64,000 nt of DNA from Arctopsyche grandis (GCF_051622035.1 NC_135362.1:9489501-9553500), one strand, 5' to 3'. Positions 23,201-34,802 are shown, counted from the stretch's first letter. Numbers and translations: made by a program. The notes: generated by a model not told the origin, from the letters alone.

Positions 23201-23947
23201 ATGTCAATCTCTATATAATATTAATCTTCATTGTCAAATCAAACCTTTCTTTTGCTTGAGGCAAAGAATAATGAGCGATCCAAAAACGGGCATCCCTCAA
23301 TTCAGGTGGTCCTTCATGGTACCAGGTACCTTCTTGACCTCTTTCTTGTTGTAAGCGTGCTTCTTCTTCCACCATACGTTTATGAATTGCATCTTCTCCC
23401 AAGCTACATACAATACAACATAAACATCAAATATCATCAACCAAAAAATTTGCAATTACATATAAAAAATCACTGACAAACTAAGTAAATCTCGCAGACG
23501 TGCACGTCTTTCAGCAGGGCCTTCACCGAAGAGACACACAGGCTCCCCCAATTGTCTTAAACTACGCCTCACTTCGGTATCATCGGTCGACACGTTGATC
23601 TGTCTAGCTTTTCGCCTCCGTTCAAACTCTTCAAGCAAAGCCTGCTTGTCTTTAGACATTTCATCTTCTAACTCCATATATTCTAAAAGAAAGGTGTGTA
23701 AATATTATTTTGAAATATTAAGTTTTGATCTAAATTTTTGATTCGTTTGTTTACCACTAGACACGTGAATCTGTCCGAGTTCTTTCCCACCGGATTCATT
23801 ATTATCTCCAGATTCTTTAGTGAGAGATGCAAGTAATGCGGCTAATCGTGCGCGCTCGGACTGCTCTCCAGTGTTCCCCGCGCTGTTTGAGGCGATTTGA
23901 TCCAGCGCCTCCACCTTCTTCATCACCATATCTTCGTCGTCTGACAT
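20234..23947 (-). CDS. Prpf4: U4/U6 small nuclear ribonucleoprotein Prp4 (PRPF4)
   Basis: Component of the U4/U6 di-snRNP and U4/U6.U5 tri-snRNP, needed for nuclear pre-mRNA splicing. Eight exons: 23755-23947, 23478-23682, 23245-23403, 22991-23173, 22643-22858, 20806-21021, 20515-20726, 20234-20445. All junctions are GT-AG and the total is 531 residues (human about 520). The N-terminal half has the PRP4/SFM region ([20 protein letters not shown]), then [20 protein letters not shown]. The C-terminal half is a WD40 propeller with [26 protein letters not shown] and [10 protein letters not shown] repeats. The exon 5-6 intron is long (1.6 kb) and holds a SINE and RTE debris. Intact; identification is secure. 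Confidence 0.96.
21120..21240 (+). mobile_element. Degraded RTE LINE fragment in a Prp4 intron
   Basis: GAAGTGCTCGAATGGTACCC followed by AGAAAGACCGCAGG matches the LINE tail seen at 34570-34650, with frameshifts. It is in intron 5 of Prp4, opposite to the gene. Confidence 0.5.
21566..21955 (+). mobile_element. tRNA-derived SINE, full length, in a Prp4 intron
   Basis: The best reference copy in the window. Head CCAGCAGTATGGCTCGGTGG (A-box) and AGGGCTCGATCCTATGC (B-box); body GCCGATCCCATCAAAG..., ATTGTTGAAACGATTTTTCC; then an ATTAATTCATTAATTGATTA segment; tail AGGAAGGCACATTGAGG...GGCCTTCCTGGTAT. About 390 bases, antisense to Prp4. Confidence 0.8.
22483..22625 (+). mobile_element. RTE LINE 3' end fragment in a Prp4 intron
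   Basis: The sequence encodes [13 protein letters not shown]-like shifted frames of the RTE C-terminus and ends CAGTGGATGGCGATTGGCTTTGATGA, matching the LINE 3' end at 35370-35410. Confidence 0.55.
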
Positions 23948-24235
23948 CTCGTTGTCGGTAAATTTAACTTACAACAAAATTAAAAATCTGCGAAATAATC
24001 CAATAAATTAACACACAAATGCATTACTTACTATGTATTCAAAAATATGTTCGAATTTAACACCGATTTAGAGTATTTAGTACAATTGTTGTGGCAAAAT
24101 ATAACCTGAAAATGCATGTTATTAATAATAGAATTTCTGTTATAATGGTATTGATTATATTGATCGAAATAAATTAGGAATTGTATAATAGTAAATTGTA
24201 TTTGCAAATAGTACAAAACATAATGCGAAAATCTA

Positions 24236-24330
24236 TATTACCAATGACAGTTGTCGAAGCCAAACGTCACATTGAGGTTAGCGCCGCGTCACACTGCTGC
24301 CACAGCATAAATCGATAATTCTTTCCGTTG
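24236..24330 (-). promoter_or_regulatory. Probable Prp4 promoter region
   Basis: GC-rich island in AT-rich flanks about 300 bases upstream of the Prp4 ATG. It contains GCGCCGCGTCACAC (24280-24293) and AATCGATA (near 24311), one base off the insect DRE TATCGATA. The 14-mer also occurs upstream of the GalNAc-transferase at about 45970. A start site cannot be placed. Confidence 0.35.
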
Positions 24331-24363
24331 CTGCCACTCGCAAAAATCAATATATGTATACCA

Positions 24364-24550
24364 GGTAATTGGATTATTCGTCACATTGCGGTGGTCACAA
24401 AGACAATTTTTGCCATGAAAATCGCGAATACACAATATTTGGCACTCAAGTTCTCGTTAGTATGATGGACTTTTCGGCTGCCAGATGTTCCGTTATAGAG
24501 ATTTTAGTGACTTTGTGACGAGTGCTTCGTGACCAGTAATCACCAAACCG
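24364..24550. mobile_element. hAT-type MITE (GGTAATTGGATTATT family), copy 1
   Basis: Non-coding, about 190 bases, running from GGTAATTGGATTATT to ATCACCAAACC (inverted-repeat-like termini). The interior has AATTTTTGCCATGAAAATCG and CAGATGTTCCGTTATAGAG. One of five copies in the window. Flanks GTATACCA/GTATATTA only partly match. Confidence 0.6.
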
Positions 24551-24572
24551 TATATTAACCTGTATCGCTTAT

Positions 24573-24777
24573 GGTAATTGGATTATTACGCACATTGTGA
24601 TCGCCCAAAAGACAATTTTTGCCATGAAAATCGCGAATACGGAGTATTTGGCACTCAAGTTCTCGTTATTATAATAGTTATCGTTATTATAATGGACTTT
24701 TCAGCTGCCAACTGTTCCGTTATAGAGATTTTAGTGACTTTTGGGTGAGCGCTTTGTGGGTAATAATCACCGAACCA
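24573..24777. mobile_element. hAT-type MITE, copy 2
   Basis: Same family and orientation as the copy just to its left. Flanking octamers ATCGCTTA and ATCGCTAA differ by one base, consistent with an 8-bp target duplication. It is 23 bases from copy 1, so two insertions lie side by side upstream of Prp4. Confidence 0.6.
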
Positions 24778-26197
24778 TCGCTAATACTACATAATAATCT
24801 CTTTTTGTCAAAAATAACATTCGAATCATTCTCTTGATAGAAATTATTTGCGCTTGATTTTTTAAACTCCAAATCTTACTTTTTCATTATGAAACAATTT
24901 TGAATTGGATTCAAAACCAAAAACCTAATAAGAAAATAAAAAGAATATTCTTTTATAATAGAATGGTTATTCATTAACCACCAAGCAGTCATTATTAAAA
25001 TGTTTAGTCATTTAATTTGTAATTTCTTACATCTTAAACCTTTTAAAAAGCAAACTTAATGAATTTCGTATGATTTTTTGCAGATCTTTTCAATCATCAT
25101 TATTCTTTTTTTATTTATTATTTTTCTTATATCTCTTGAATCCATTGTTCATCCCCATGAATGTTATTTGTGGTTCAGAGGAAGGCATTTAACCCGCCCT
25201 CCCCCTCCCTCTAGATTTGGCCTGGCCAGGAGTATATGTACATAATTTGAAATGCTATGAAGTATGAATCTTAATCAAATCGATTATTATTCATTACTAA
25301 AAGCATGGCCAATAATTTTAAATTTGTTGAACGCCAAGAGAAACGGCAACAAATTCAATTTCGATCAGAACCTTCTTCCAAATAAAATGGTTATAAAAAA
25401 AATAGCCCCAAACTAGCCAATTTTTGTCCCCCTCCCACCTCGAAAGTTGAAATGACGTATATACATGGTTATACCCACTCCATATATATTTACATATGTA
25501 TTTAAAACAAGTAAATGAAATTATTAGTAGATTATATAAATCTCAAGGATTTTTTTTATTCCCCCTCCCTTCCCAACCCCTGAAATCGAACTAATGGTGT
25601 GTATGTATATATTTATGTATATGTATAAACTACGTAAAATAATGGAGATCCGGTACTAGTACCTTGTAATAAAACAGTTTATACCTCATTGTATGTAGAT
25701 GGTCATTTTGAAAACAACCATGAGAATTTTTATTTTTCTTCATGGCATAACAAACTCTTATTAAGTACAATAATTGTCATTGCTAATAAAATTCAGAAAA
25801 TCATTTGATTTATTTTAAATACACTCATATTTTTAACATCAACATATTTAAAAGACAATAATTTAAATATACATATTTATACAAAATACTAATCTAGAAT
25901 AATTTAAATATATAAAACATTTTGAATTTTCTTTTGTTTCTAAAATTAACATAACAAGTTTAAAATAAAACCGATGTTTTTTCCGTTATAATTAATTGAT
26001 CGCGGATTTTATTTGTGCATACAGATTATTTCGAGAAAATGAATACATGAGAAATGTCCTCTCGCGTTCTTATTTCCATACAGTTACATATGTACATATG
26101 TACATACACATGAAAATATATAACCCGTACCTTTAACGTAATGGATGCAATAAAGATTTCAGCTATACCAAGCTATCGATAAAAATTATAAATTTAA
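24778..26197. other. Intergenic DNA
   Basis: AT-rich sequence with polypyrimidine stretches (CCCTCCCTCT near 25200, CCCCCTCCCACCTC near 25430, CCCCCTCCCTTCCC near 25560). No gene recognised. Its right part probably includes the 3' UTR of the bZIP gene. Confidence 0.4.
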
Positions 26198-29100
26198 TCA
26201 ATCATTATTTATTATAGATGTGTGAGGACTAGATCTTCCCAAAATCAATCTTCGTAAAGCTCGTACTTCTTCTCGTAATGTGAGCAGTTGGGCGCGCAAC
26301 ACATTGTTTTCATGCTCCAAAATGGCTGCTCGCAACGCTATCTATAAGTATTATATAAAAAAATATATCAAAATATTTCTTATATATTTAAATACTGGTG
26401 TTATGGGTAGAATGGTTTTTGCCAATTTGATGAAGAACCGTTTCAACAATGAAATCAAATAAATTGACAAACTCCGATCGGAAAAGATCGACTTAAGAGT
26501 CACAAACATCCGAGTCTGACCAGCTAAAGCTGTTTTACAAAATCTGTTATTTTCAAGACAGATTTTTCCAAAATTTAATTAGATAAAATTTAAAATTTAA
26601 GTCTCCTTACTAAAAATAAAAAATATATAAAATGTATGCCTTCTCATTAATACTGTATTTATACATGTATATACGTATTATACACGTGTACATACATATG
26701 TAAGTATGTTTAATCATTATTCATTCCTCAAAGTCAATACGAATCAAAGAAACGACACTTATCGCAATTATTACTTACACTCATTCGCAAAATCTCGGAT
26801 AGGTACCACAAATTTAAATAGATATACATAGATATTAAATTTAAATATATATTAAATTATATATAAAGACTATACCTACATATATTATACATAGTATTGT
26901 TTTTTTTTCATTGAGAATCATTGAATAACATTTTGCATTTTAATTATAATTGTTATTGTTTATAATTGTTATTATTTCGTTTTACATAACTTTTATTACT
27001 TGGAACGTAATATTTTAAAATACTTAAATCTGAACAGAAAAGTGTTATAACCCGCGATTCGCAATGATATCACTAACTTCAAAAAATCTAAATTAAACAT
27101 GTCCTCAAGAACATCGTCTTTAACGACGAAAACGTCGTGCAAATTGTGAAGAAATTCCGATTCCTTTTACGGAAATGCTTTGAATATGACCATCATTATT
27201 ATTTAATGAAATTATTATCTGTAATTAAAGATAAGGTGTCCATTATTTCTACTCCTGTGTCGTTTGTCCTTTTCTGTCTATCTGTTCTGTCGCTTTTCTA
27301 AATTCCGAAAACCAATAATTGTACGCAATACAATTTTTACATACTAAGTAGGTCAAAATATTTTTAAAAACGTCATGCGTTAAAATAATACTCAACACTC
27401 TTGCTTAGAAAAGTCAACATGTATGAGAAAAATCGTATTTTCCACCTTTTAACGAGGTTTTTATTAGTTTTTATATATGAAGCCTTTGTTCAGACTCTAA
27501 AATATGTAAATACTTATTATTCAAAAACGTAAAGGAGGTATGTAAAAACATTAATAAAAAAAAGGGAAACTACATATGTATATAAACATAGATATTTAAA
27601 TCATAACAAAATTTAATCTTTATTATTCAAAATTTAAATATTTATTATTTATTTTTATTACTATTATTATTTATTTAATATTATTATATGTAAATATATT
27701 ATTATTATCATTTTATTATATTTATTTTTTTTGCATTAATTTGTATTATTTATATATTATTTATATGAATTATGGGGATCACGATATTCTCCCTATCGTC
27801 TGGAATAAAAAGTTATTATTATTATTATTAATCTGCAGATATACTAAATCAATTTTTTTCATTTTTTAATGTTTAGCGGAATCTACTCCGTTCAACCGAT
27901 TCTCGTTTCTTTGACTCTCGGAATTTCAGAATTTCTCATCTGAGTTTGTTTAACACCTATGAAGTTTTTTTATATACCTACATAGGTATATGTAACACCG
28001 AGAAATATTGTAATCATTAAGATATTTTAAAAATATTGTACATAGAGGGGGGGCTGAGTTGGGCGACGCCCGAGGGCGCCGAGTAAGATAGGGTGCCACT
28101 CGATGCGCCAAAGGCGATTCAAAATTTTAAATTAGAGCGCCAGCGTTACAACATTTTAAATCAGAGCGCTAAAGACGCCTCTACTTTCTAAGTTCAAACA
28201 TTTGTACTCAGCATTTTTATTCATTGGACGAAGGCGCATTCCCTTTTATATTCTATTATGCTTCTCAAAAAAATTACTTTCTCAATTTTCTGTGGCGCTG
28301 AAAAATCTTCTGTAATATTGCAAACTTTTTCGGTACTCTCCAAAGATTGTTTATACTTAAATTAATTCGTGGAAGATTTTAACTGATCACGTGCAATTAT
28401 ATTCCTTAAAAAAAATAACCCGACACACGATGGGAAGCAAAAATAGCGAGAGTCAGCTAAAGATTTAGCAGTGGATTTACAAATAGAGTCGGTATTTAAA
28501 CAATTAAAAAGAATCACACCCGTGAAATGCCAATTTGACGAAAAAACACAAAACGAGTTCATCATTTGTCCTGAGAAATAGTTAGAGGTCGAGTTTTTTA
28601 TTAGTGTCAATGAAAGAAAGGTTCGAGCGGTTGAACGAATATTCAAAGATGTGGGTTTTTTTTTTTGTATTTGGTTCACAATCTACCTGAAAGAGACGAA
28701 CTTCGAAAATATTGTGCCGATCTTCAAATTAAGCTCACCGTGAATTCAAAATCTAGTATCATTAGTAATGAACTTATTACTTTAAAAGTCTATCTTTCAA
28801 ATAATTCAAAGGAAATTAATAAATTCAAGGGAAAATTAATCTACTCATTGTACTAAATTTCATAAAACAATATTTACAAGTATTATATACGAACATTTGG
28901 GTTGCTATGCAAATTTTTCTGACACTGCCTATAACTGTAGTGAGTGATGAACGTAATTTTTTGAAACTTAAATTAATTTAAAATCATCCCCGGTCTACAA
29001 TGTCACAAAATAGACTTTCCAGTTTGGGAACTCTATTTCGTTGAAAATAGTTCGTTGAAAATCTCGATTTTTCAGCTTTAATGAAAGATTTTGCCGAAAA

Positions 29101-30186
29101 AAAGGCACGGGAATTACACCTCTAAAATATAATTTTAGAAAAAAATTGTCCGAGGGCACCATAGGGTGTAAGGCATAAAAAAGTACGTGTATGTATGTAC
29201 ATAAAAAAGCAGACATATACTTACTTGATCTTCTCTAATTTTTCTGGCATCTCTAGATTTTTTCGCTGCCTGGTTATTTCTTTTTCTCCTCTCATAATAT
29301 TTATCATCTTTGTGCTCCTCTGGTATCGGCCTTTTTTCACCCCGCGGCCTTTTAGCGCCTGACCCAAAAGTGTTTCTCAATTGATTAGACATTTGCGACG
29401 GGGAAACTTCACTCCCTGGTGACACCATAGATCCCACAGATCCATACGACCCCAATGTGTCTGAAACGTAATGAAACCTTACCATATAGATATCCTTCCA
29501 CCTACATAAATTTCAAAACAAAACAAAACGTCAGCTTAAAACTCACTAGAATTGCAATCGGGCTGAGAAAACGCCATAGAATTCGGCATCGATCTGCAAG
29601 CGTGGATTTGCAATGCAGCCAAGTGACTGAAAGTGTCCAATTGTCCAATTTGACCCAAATGTCCAAGAGGGCCCAACCGGTTCGGATTACTTCCCACATT
29701 GGCTATCCTTCCCAATTGCATATTTTCATTCAACGAAAGTCCGTTAAATCTAGTGTGCACCATTTCTAAAATCGGAATAACGTACTCATAGTAAAAAACG
29801 GAATCGATTGTGCATTTCGTGCGTATGCATCCTCATTTAATGAGTGCAATAATTGCTGCGTAATAATTTAGGGTCATCATGCACCTGTCGGTGCATCTTA
29901 CCCCATAAAATTATTTGATCAATAAATACAACGTGTGTTTGTAAATTGGTCTAGCAAACATCGACGCGTGTACACACAATTACCTTTACAAATATTCCCA
30001 CACACATGACAAAAGGTGAGGGTAAATAACAGTGAACTTACATACATACATACATATATAGACTACACTTTTTTAATCATTATTCAAAATTAAACACCAA
30101 AACAACCAATAAATCTTACCTGGTGGAAGAAATAAATGTCCACATCCCGGTAATAAATGTAGTGGCGGTAAAGACGGAGCACTCAT
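26198..30186 (-). CDS. bZIP transcription factor, PAR/CES-2-like
   Basis: Four coding exons: 30120-30186, 29547-29765, 29225-29460, 26198-26341; all junctions are GT-AG and the total is 221 residues. The nuclear DNA-binding part is a basic region KYYERRKRNNQAAKKSRDAR (near residues 149-168) running through a splice junction into IALRAAILEHENNVLRAQL, the leucine zipper, ending SIINND. The NNxAAKxSRDAR core is that of PAR bZIP proteins (Hlf/Tef/Pdp1) and nematode CES-2; giant and vrille have different cores. The N-terminal half is low complexity (Gly, Leu, Asn, Pro). The 2.9-kb last intron contains a dead hAT transposase. Symbol not assigned because several insect paralogues share this core. 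Confidence 0.85.
26395..26526 (-). mobile_element. SINE body fragment in the bZIP last intron
   Basis: It contains GATCGACTTAAGAGTCACAA and GAACCGTTTCAACAATG, the SINE body in reverse, without head or tail. Confidence 0.6.
26527..28040. other. bZIP last-intron sequence, AT-rich
   Basis: Mostly A/T runs, with ATT/TTA trinucleotide-rich DNA at 27600-27830. No exon, RNA or element recognised. Confidence 0.4.
28049..29175 (+). mobile_element. Decayed hAT transposon with C-terminal transposase remnant
   Basis: Plus-strand frames, broken by stops and frameshifts, give SMKERFERLNEY, then HNLPERDELRKYCADLQIKL (28670-28730), then LPITVVSDERNFLKLKLI and STMSQNRLSSLGTLF (28927-29045). These match the hAT dimerisation domain of ZMYM-like elements. 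GC-rich GGGCGACGCCCGAGGGCGCC sequence near 28068 and GAGGGCACC near 29152 look like the two outer parts. It lies antisense in the bZIP intron. Not functional. Confidence 0.65.
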
Positions 30187-30769
30187 TGTCTAAATGTTCG
30201 TCAATTTATTTACATACAGTATTATAGCCATAGCTTTCACAAACTATATACATACATATATATAATATTTTGAATAACAACTTACATATAATTTTCTTGC
30301 ACTATCACTATTTTAATTAAAATAAATTATACATTATCAAATTTTAATTTTTAACCAACGCAGATCAAAGATACTTGTATGATCCTCACGATTTAATTGT
30401 TTAATTTTGCTACATATATAAAGAAAGATTAATATAATATAAAATGGATAATTTAGATTAAGTTTAAGTTACCGAATATTTTTGATTAAGTTTAAATTAC
30501 TAAAAAAAAATAATTAATAGTCGTACTTCATCCTTAAGTATACCTACAAGTGTGTAATTTAACATCAAAGTACATATTTAAACTTAATCTTACCAAAGTT
30601 TCAGTTTATTAAATTTTCACGTATAAATCATTTTTCTTCATAAGTTAGAAATATCTGTACTTTGAAGTTTCGTTTGGGTAATTAATTATATCACAACAAA
30701 AAACACTACAATTCTTCATTATTTCATGCTAAGTCGTACATCAAAGCTTTCGTATTTTGTAACAGACTT

Positions 30770-31030
30770 CAAAAAACTTCGCGATAGAACGAAAATGTGA
30801 ACAACGACCGAGCGAAAGATGAAAAACTGACATGAATAAACTCGGTACAATCGCACCAATATTCATTTCCACGTACGAACTCAAACTCCGCCCATGCAAA
30901 CATTTGATTGGTTCTCGATAAGAGAAACCCCGCCCACGAGAGCTGTGATTGGTCAATCGCAGGGGGCTCAAATAAACCGACCGGCCAATTTGGAACGTTA
31001 CGCTGGTCGTGTGGTATTCTCACATACCGG
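30770..31030 (-). promoter_or_regulatory. Probable promoter of the bZIP gene
   Basis: In minus orientation this CpG-richer stretch carries two inverted CCAAT boxes (GATTGACCAATCACAG near 30945-30962 and GAACCAATC near 30905-30915), a GC box (GGGCGGGGTTT near 30930) and a TCAGTTTTTC initiator-like site at about 30822-30831. The coding start lies at 30186 behind an acceptor-like ACATTTAG at 30190-30197, which implies a 5' UTR intron of roughly 0.5 kb. Confidence 0.5.
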
Positions 31031-31581
31031 ACCGTGATTATTATTCCACTGATTAGGGGTAATTTTCTCTGTGAGGTAGTATGGAGAAAAGCCTTATTCG
31101 AAGGCAATCGTAATTATCTTATTTATAATATCAGGTCACGCCAAAATATTCCATACAATTCCTTCTCCAACTAGAATGAAAATATTCGGAAAATTCCTAA
31201 TTTTCCAATGAGACTTGATCAGATTCAAATAAGACTTTTTCCTATCATACACATATAGTGTTATTGCAAAAAAATAATATGAAAACATTTTTGAATTTGA
31301 ATTTGGCTAATGAATTTGGCTAATGGGACTCAGTAAATGTCCGAACAAAGGATACGCTGGAGTTCTCACAGACCTGGGCGTAAACAGTAGAATCGCCAGG
31401 TTACACCTTTAAGTGCCTAGACAATAGACACATTAATGCTCACGATTGTCATCCTGATTTGTCTTAATTATTTCTTTTAGATTTATACTGTAACGTGGGA
31501 ACATTAGAGAGAGAGTATCCACTGTCTAAGTGGATTCGTGGATGAACAATAGAGACCCCGGATTTGTTTAGTGGGACTCGG
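31031..31581. other. Intergenic DNA
   Basis: No gene recognised. A short direct repeat (GAATTTGGCTAATG / GAATTTGGCTAATGGG) occurs near 31302-31327. Confidence 0.35.
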
Positions 31582-32787
31582 TTAACCCTTTGAGTGCTGA
31601 CGTCTTTTCTGTTGAAAGCCCGCCACGCTGAAAATTTCGCCAACATTTCTAACCAGAATTATTTATAAATCTAATAGAAAGCAGGTATAAAAATTGTAGC
31701 TAATCCAAACAAACCCTAGATAACAGCCGCCAAGGATTTCGAGTTTTGTAAAGGTGTGTTTACACTATCTAATGTAACACTTGCAACAATATAAAATTAA
31801 CAACAAAAAAGTCTATTAATGAATGTATTTTTCCAAAACTAGTTACATCTTCTTTATTGTTCTTGAAATGTAATACTCACAATCTAAATGCCAAGCCACA
31901 ATCTAAAGTGTGTACAAGTTTAATACCATACGTAAGTGTCACTCGGCGACAACCCATAATGGTATTATGGGAACATATAGATTTAAAAAATTAATACGTA
32001 TAAGATAGTGGATGCTATTATCAAAAAAAATATATATTAAACAAATCTTTACATACAATTTATGTACCTACTACATTTTTTAATATATCTATGTACTAGA
32101 TTTTTTGGTACATTAAAATTACTATCAAATTTAAACTTTTACTCGGTATTGATTATTCGGTTTAATTTTCAACTCAATTGAAACTTCATATCGACAAAAA
32201 ATGCTATTTTTTAATAATTATTTATTTTATACATATTTAGGTCATTATTATTATGTGGGTATTACTTAATTTATACATTCAAAGTGATGTTTTTGTAAAA
32301 TCTCCCGAAGAATAACTGTCTGACAGATTGCTTACTTTACCGTGGATGACCGCTATAGACGCCATGCATAAAACACTAGAAGTAAGAATGGCGTGAATCA
32401 CTGAGTAAACAAAATACTTCAGGCCTGATTCATTATTTAAAAAAAATACTTCAGGTGTTAATTGACTTATTTAGTTACTTGAATAAATATTACAATATAT
32501 GAGACCCTTGTTGTCAAACATGGCCAATGGCAAAACGTTTTAACAAATTGTGACTGTCAAAAACAGCATTGGAAATAAAACCAGGACTCGGTATCAAAAC
32601 TGTCTTGTGAAATAGTATCTTAGTATCAAACTTGTATTTTGTAAAAAAAAAAAACGTAAAGGGTCTTTGGCCATATTTGATACTAGGACCCTCATATATG
32701 TATGTATGAACATATTTATTTTCAAAACCTCGATCTATAAAATTCGCTAAAAAAGTAACGCGAAAGTTGCTGCGGGCAAAGGGTTAA
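31582..32787. mobile_element. Possible non-autonomous piggyBac-like element
   Basis: The left end is TTAACCCTTTGAGTGC and the right end GCGGGCAAAGGGTTAA. Both carry TTAA, the piggyBac target site, next to an inverted CCCTTTG. The 1.2-kb interior is AT-rich and non-coding. The terminal repeat is short, so chance pairing is possible. Confidence 0.4.
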
Positions 32788-33616
32788 GAATAACATACGT
32801 CATGTTTGAAATATGATGAAGAATATTTGAATATAAAATTAGATTAATAAATAAAAAAATTTTTTATTTAAATCTTGTCGTTTATAATATTGGATTCTTT
32901 CATTTGGTTGAAATGTAGATAATATCAAACGTGACTTTTGGTGATTGCTAATTCTTTTATGATTAATTTAATATACCTTAAATAGTTAAATGAAAAATAC
33001 TATCGACAATTTCATAGGACATGATTATTGTTGTTTTTTCCTTAAATCACACTAATAAATCATTCGAGTCGGCTTCTGAAAAAATATAAACCGTAATGTA
33101 AAAATGACGATCGAAACATTAGGACGTGTGACATTTGACCGGTGTCGCATAATGATGTATCAAGGAAAGTGGTGTGGTGGGTGACCGTGGTGATCGGAGT
33201 GACCAAAGGGTGGTGGGTGGGGGGTAGTGGGAGGTTGGGGTTGGGTGGTGGGTTACACGGCCAGTTAGGCTGCATTATTGAGGGCGGGACGAACCGGTCA
33301 ACCGGTTCAAGTGTTGTGCGCACTGACAATATTTGTCCATATCCATATTCGCCTTGGTTACTCGTCAGTTCATGAAAAGCATTCGCCAAGTGGGAAAAAC
33401 GCACAACTGGATATCAATATGAAAACAAATGTTGAATGTAAAATGATTACTATGTATGGTGTGATTTGGCACTCTAACTGAAGACCGTATACCACAAAAG
33501 ATACTGGAAAATTTCCGTTATATTTTACTAATTTATTCAAATTCTAAAACTATGTACATACATATGTGGGTAAAAGTAAAAAAAGGGGGGTAATGAAGGA
33601 TGATAAATATAATTAC
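32788..33616. other. Intergenic DNA with G-rich tract
   Basis: The G-rich strand at about 33170-33255 has many GG/GGG runs (GGGTGGGGGGTAGTGGG core) and could form a G-quadruplex. Open frames here on both strands are low-complexity by-products of that composition. No gene recognised. Confidence 0.4.
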
Positions 33617-33749
33617 TAAAGCCCGGACCCTGAGGGGGCTGTATATTGTTCAAATGTTGTAAATGCATTGTTAAAGGTTTGCCGAACCTTTTTTACAAAG
33701 GATTTACAACAATTGAACAATAAACGGCACGCTTCCGGTCCTACCTCTA
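33617..33749. mobile_element. Short MITE with perfect 8-bp target duplication, copy 1
   Basis: 133 bases from TAAAGCCCGGACCC to CGGTCCTACCTCTA, flanked by ATAATTAC on both sides. The interior can fold: TTGTTCAAATGTTGTAAATG pairs with ATTTACAACAATTGAACAA, around an AAAGGTTTGCCGAACCTTTT hairpin. Non-coding. Confidence 0.7.
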
Positions 33750-34119
33750 ATAATTACATAAAAATTTAAACCAAACAAAGAAACCACCGGAAAACCCCAA
33801 TTTTTTTCCGATAGTTCGTCGTCAGAATTAGAATATGTGGGTCAAGCCTGTTCTCAAATATATAGATCTATAAACTACATCGATCTGAAGTATTTAAGAT
33901 CTGAAATATTCCGAAAAATCTGTATCTTAATTGGAATATACCACTTAAATTTAGTAGTTACTAGTACATATATAATCTCCAAAGATTTTTCGTGAAAATG
34001 TACCCTACTCGAATCTTTAGTAAATTTATGGTACTTATTTGTAAAGAAAAAGATAAATAAAGACAGCGTTTTTTAGCGAAAGATCTTGTTTTTTTCAAAA
34101 ATACCACTTTGTTTGAAGA

Positions 34120-34795
34120 ATAAGATCTTCGATCAATGTGTTATGCCAGTGATGACATACGGATGTGAAATTTGGAAATTGAACGCCAAGATGCTACACA
34201 ATTCCAATGCACTCAAAGAAGTATGGAACGCTGTATGCTTGGTATAACAAGGAAAGACAGGAAGCGGAATACGTGGGTGAGAAATATGACAAGGGTAGTG
34301 GATATGGTTACCTGACAACTCGATCACCATTTTTTCACCGATAACAGACGGTCTGTGAAAGAGATGGCTGCATACGTAATGGCATAGTAAACAAGATCAT
34401 GGTGAACAGATGGGGTGAGAAAGAGATGGCCGTATACGTAATGCCTAGAGCGCATCATCGGTTTACGGAAAATCTGTGAACGAGTTGTCGTGTCACCAGT
34501 GGATATAGTGGATAGAGTAAAGAGATTGAAATGGCAATGGGCGGGCCACGTAGCTAGAAGAATGGATGAAAGGTGGACAAAAAATGTGCTAGAATGGTAC
34601 CCGATAGAATGCAAAACGGTAAAAGGAAGACCGCAGGGAAAATGGGTAGACGAAATTAGGAAAATGTGTGAAGTGAGATGGATGATAGTTGCCAATGGCA
34701 ATGAGCGGGCAACGTGGCTAGAAGAATGGACAAAAGAAGTACTAGAATGGTACCCGAGAGAAAGCAAAAGGATATACATACATACATACATATAT
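34120..34795 (+). mobile_element. RTE-type LINE reverse transcriptase C-terminal fragment
   Basis: Frames with shifts encode KIFDQCVMPVMTYGCEIWKL, then SPVDIVDRVKRLKWQWAGHV, WTKNVLEWYPIECK and [15 protein letters not shown]. This is the end of an RTE-like endonuclease/reverse transcriptase. Part of the tail is duplicated (34520-34600 and 34690-34760). A SINE interrupts it; the last part continues at 35253. Confidence 0.75.
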
Positions 34796-34802
34796 ACAAA
34801 TA

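Noticed and set aside
33060-33404. Proline-rich 114-codon minus-strand ORF
   Set aside because: It is the complement of the G-rich low-complexity tract; no start context, splice partner or domain supports it.
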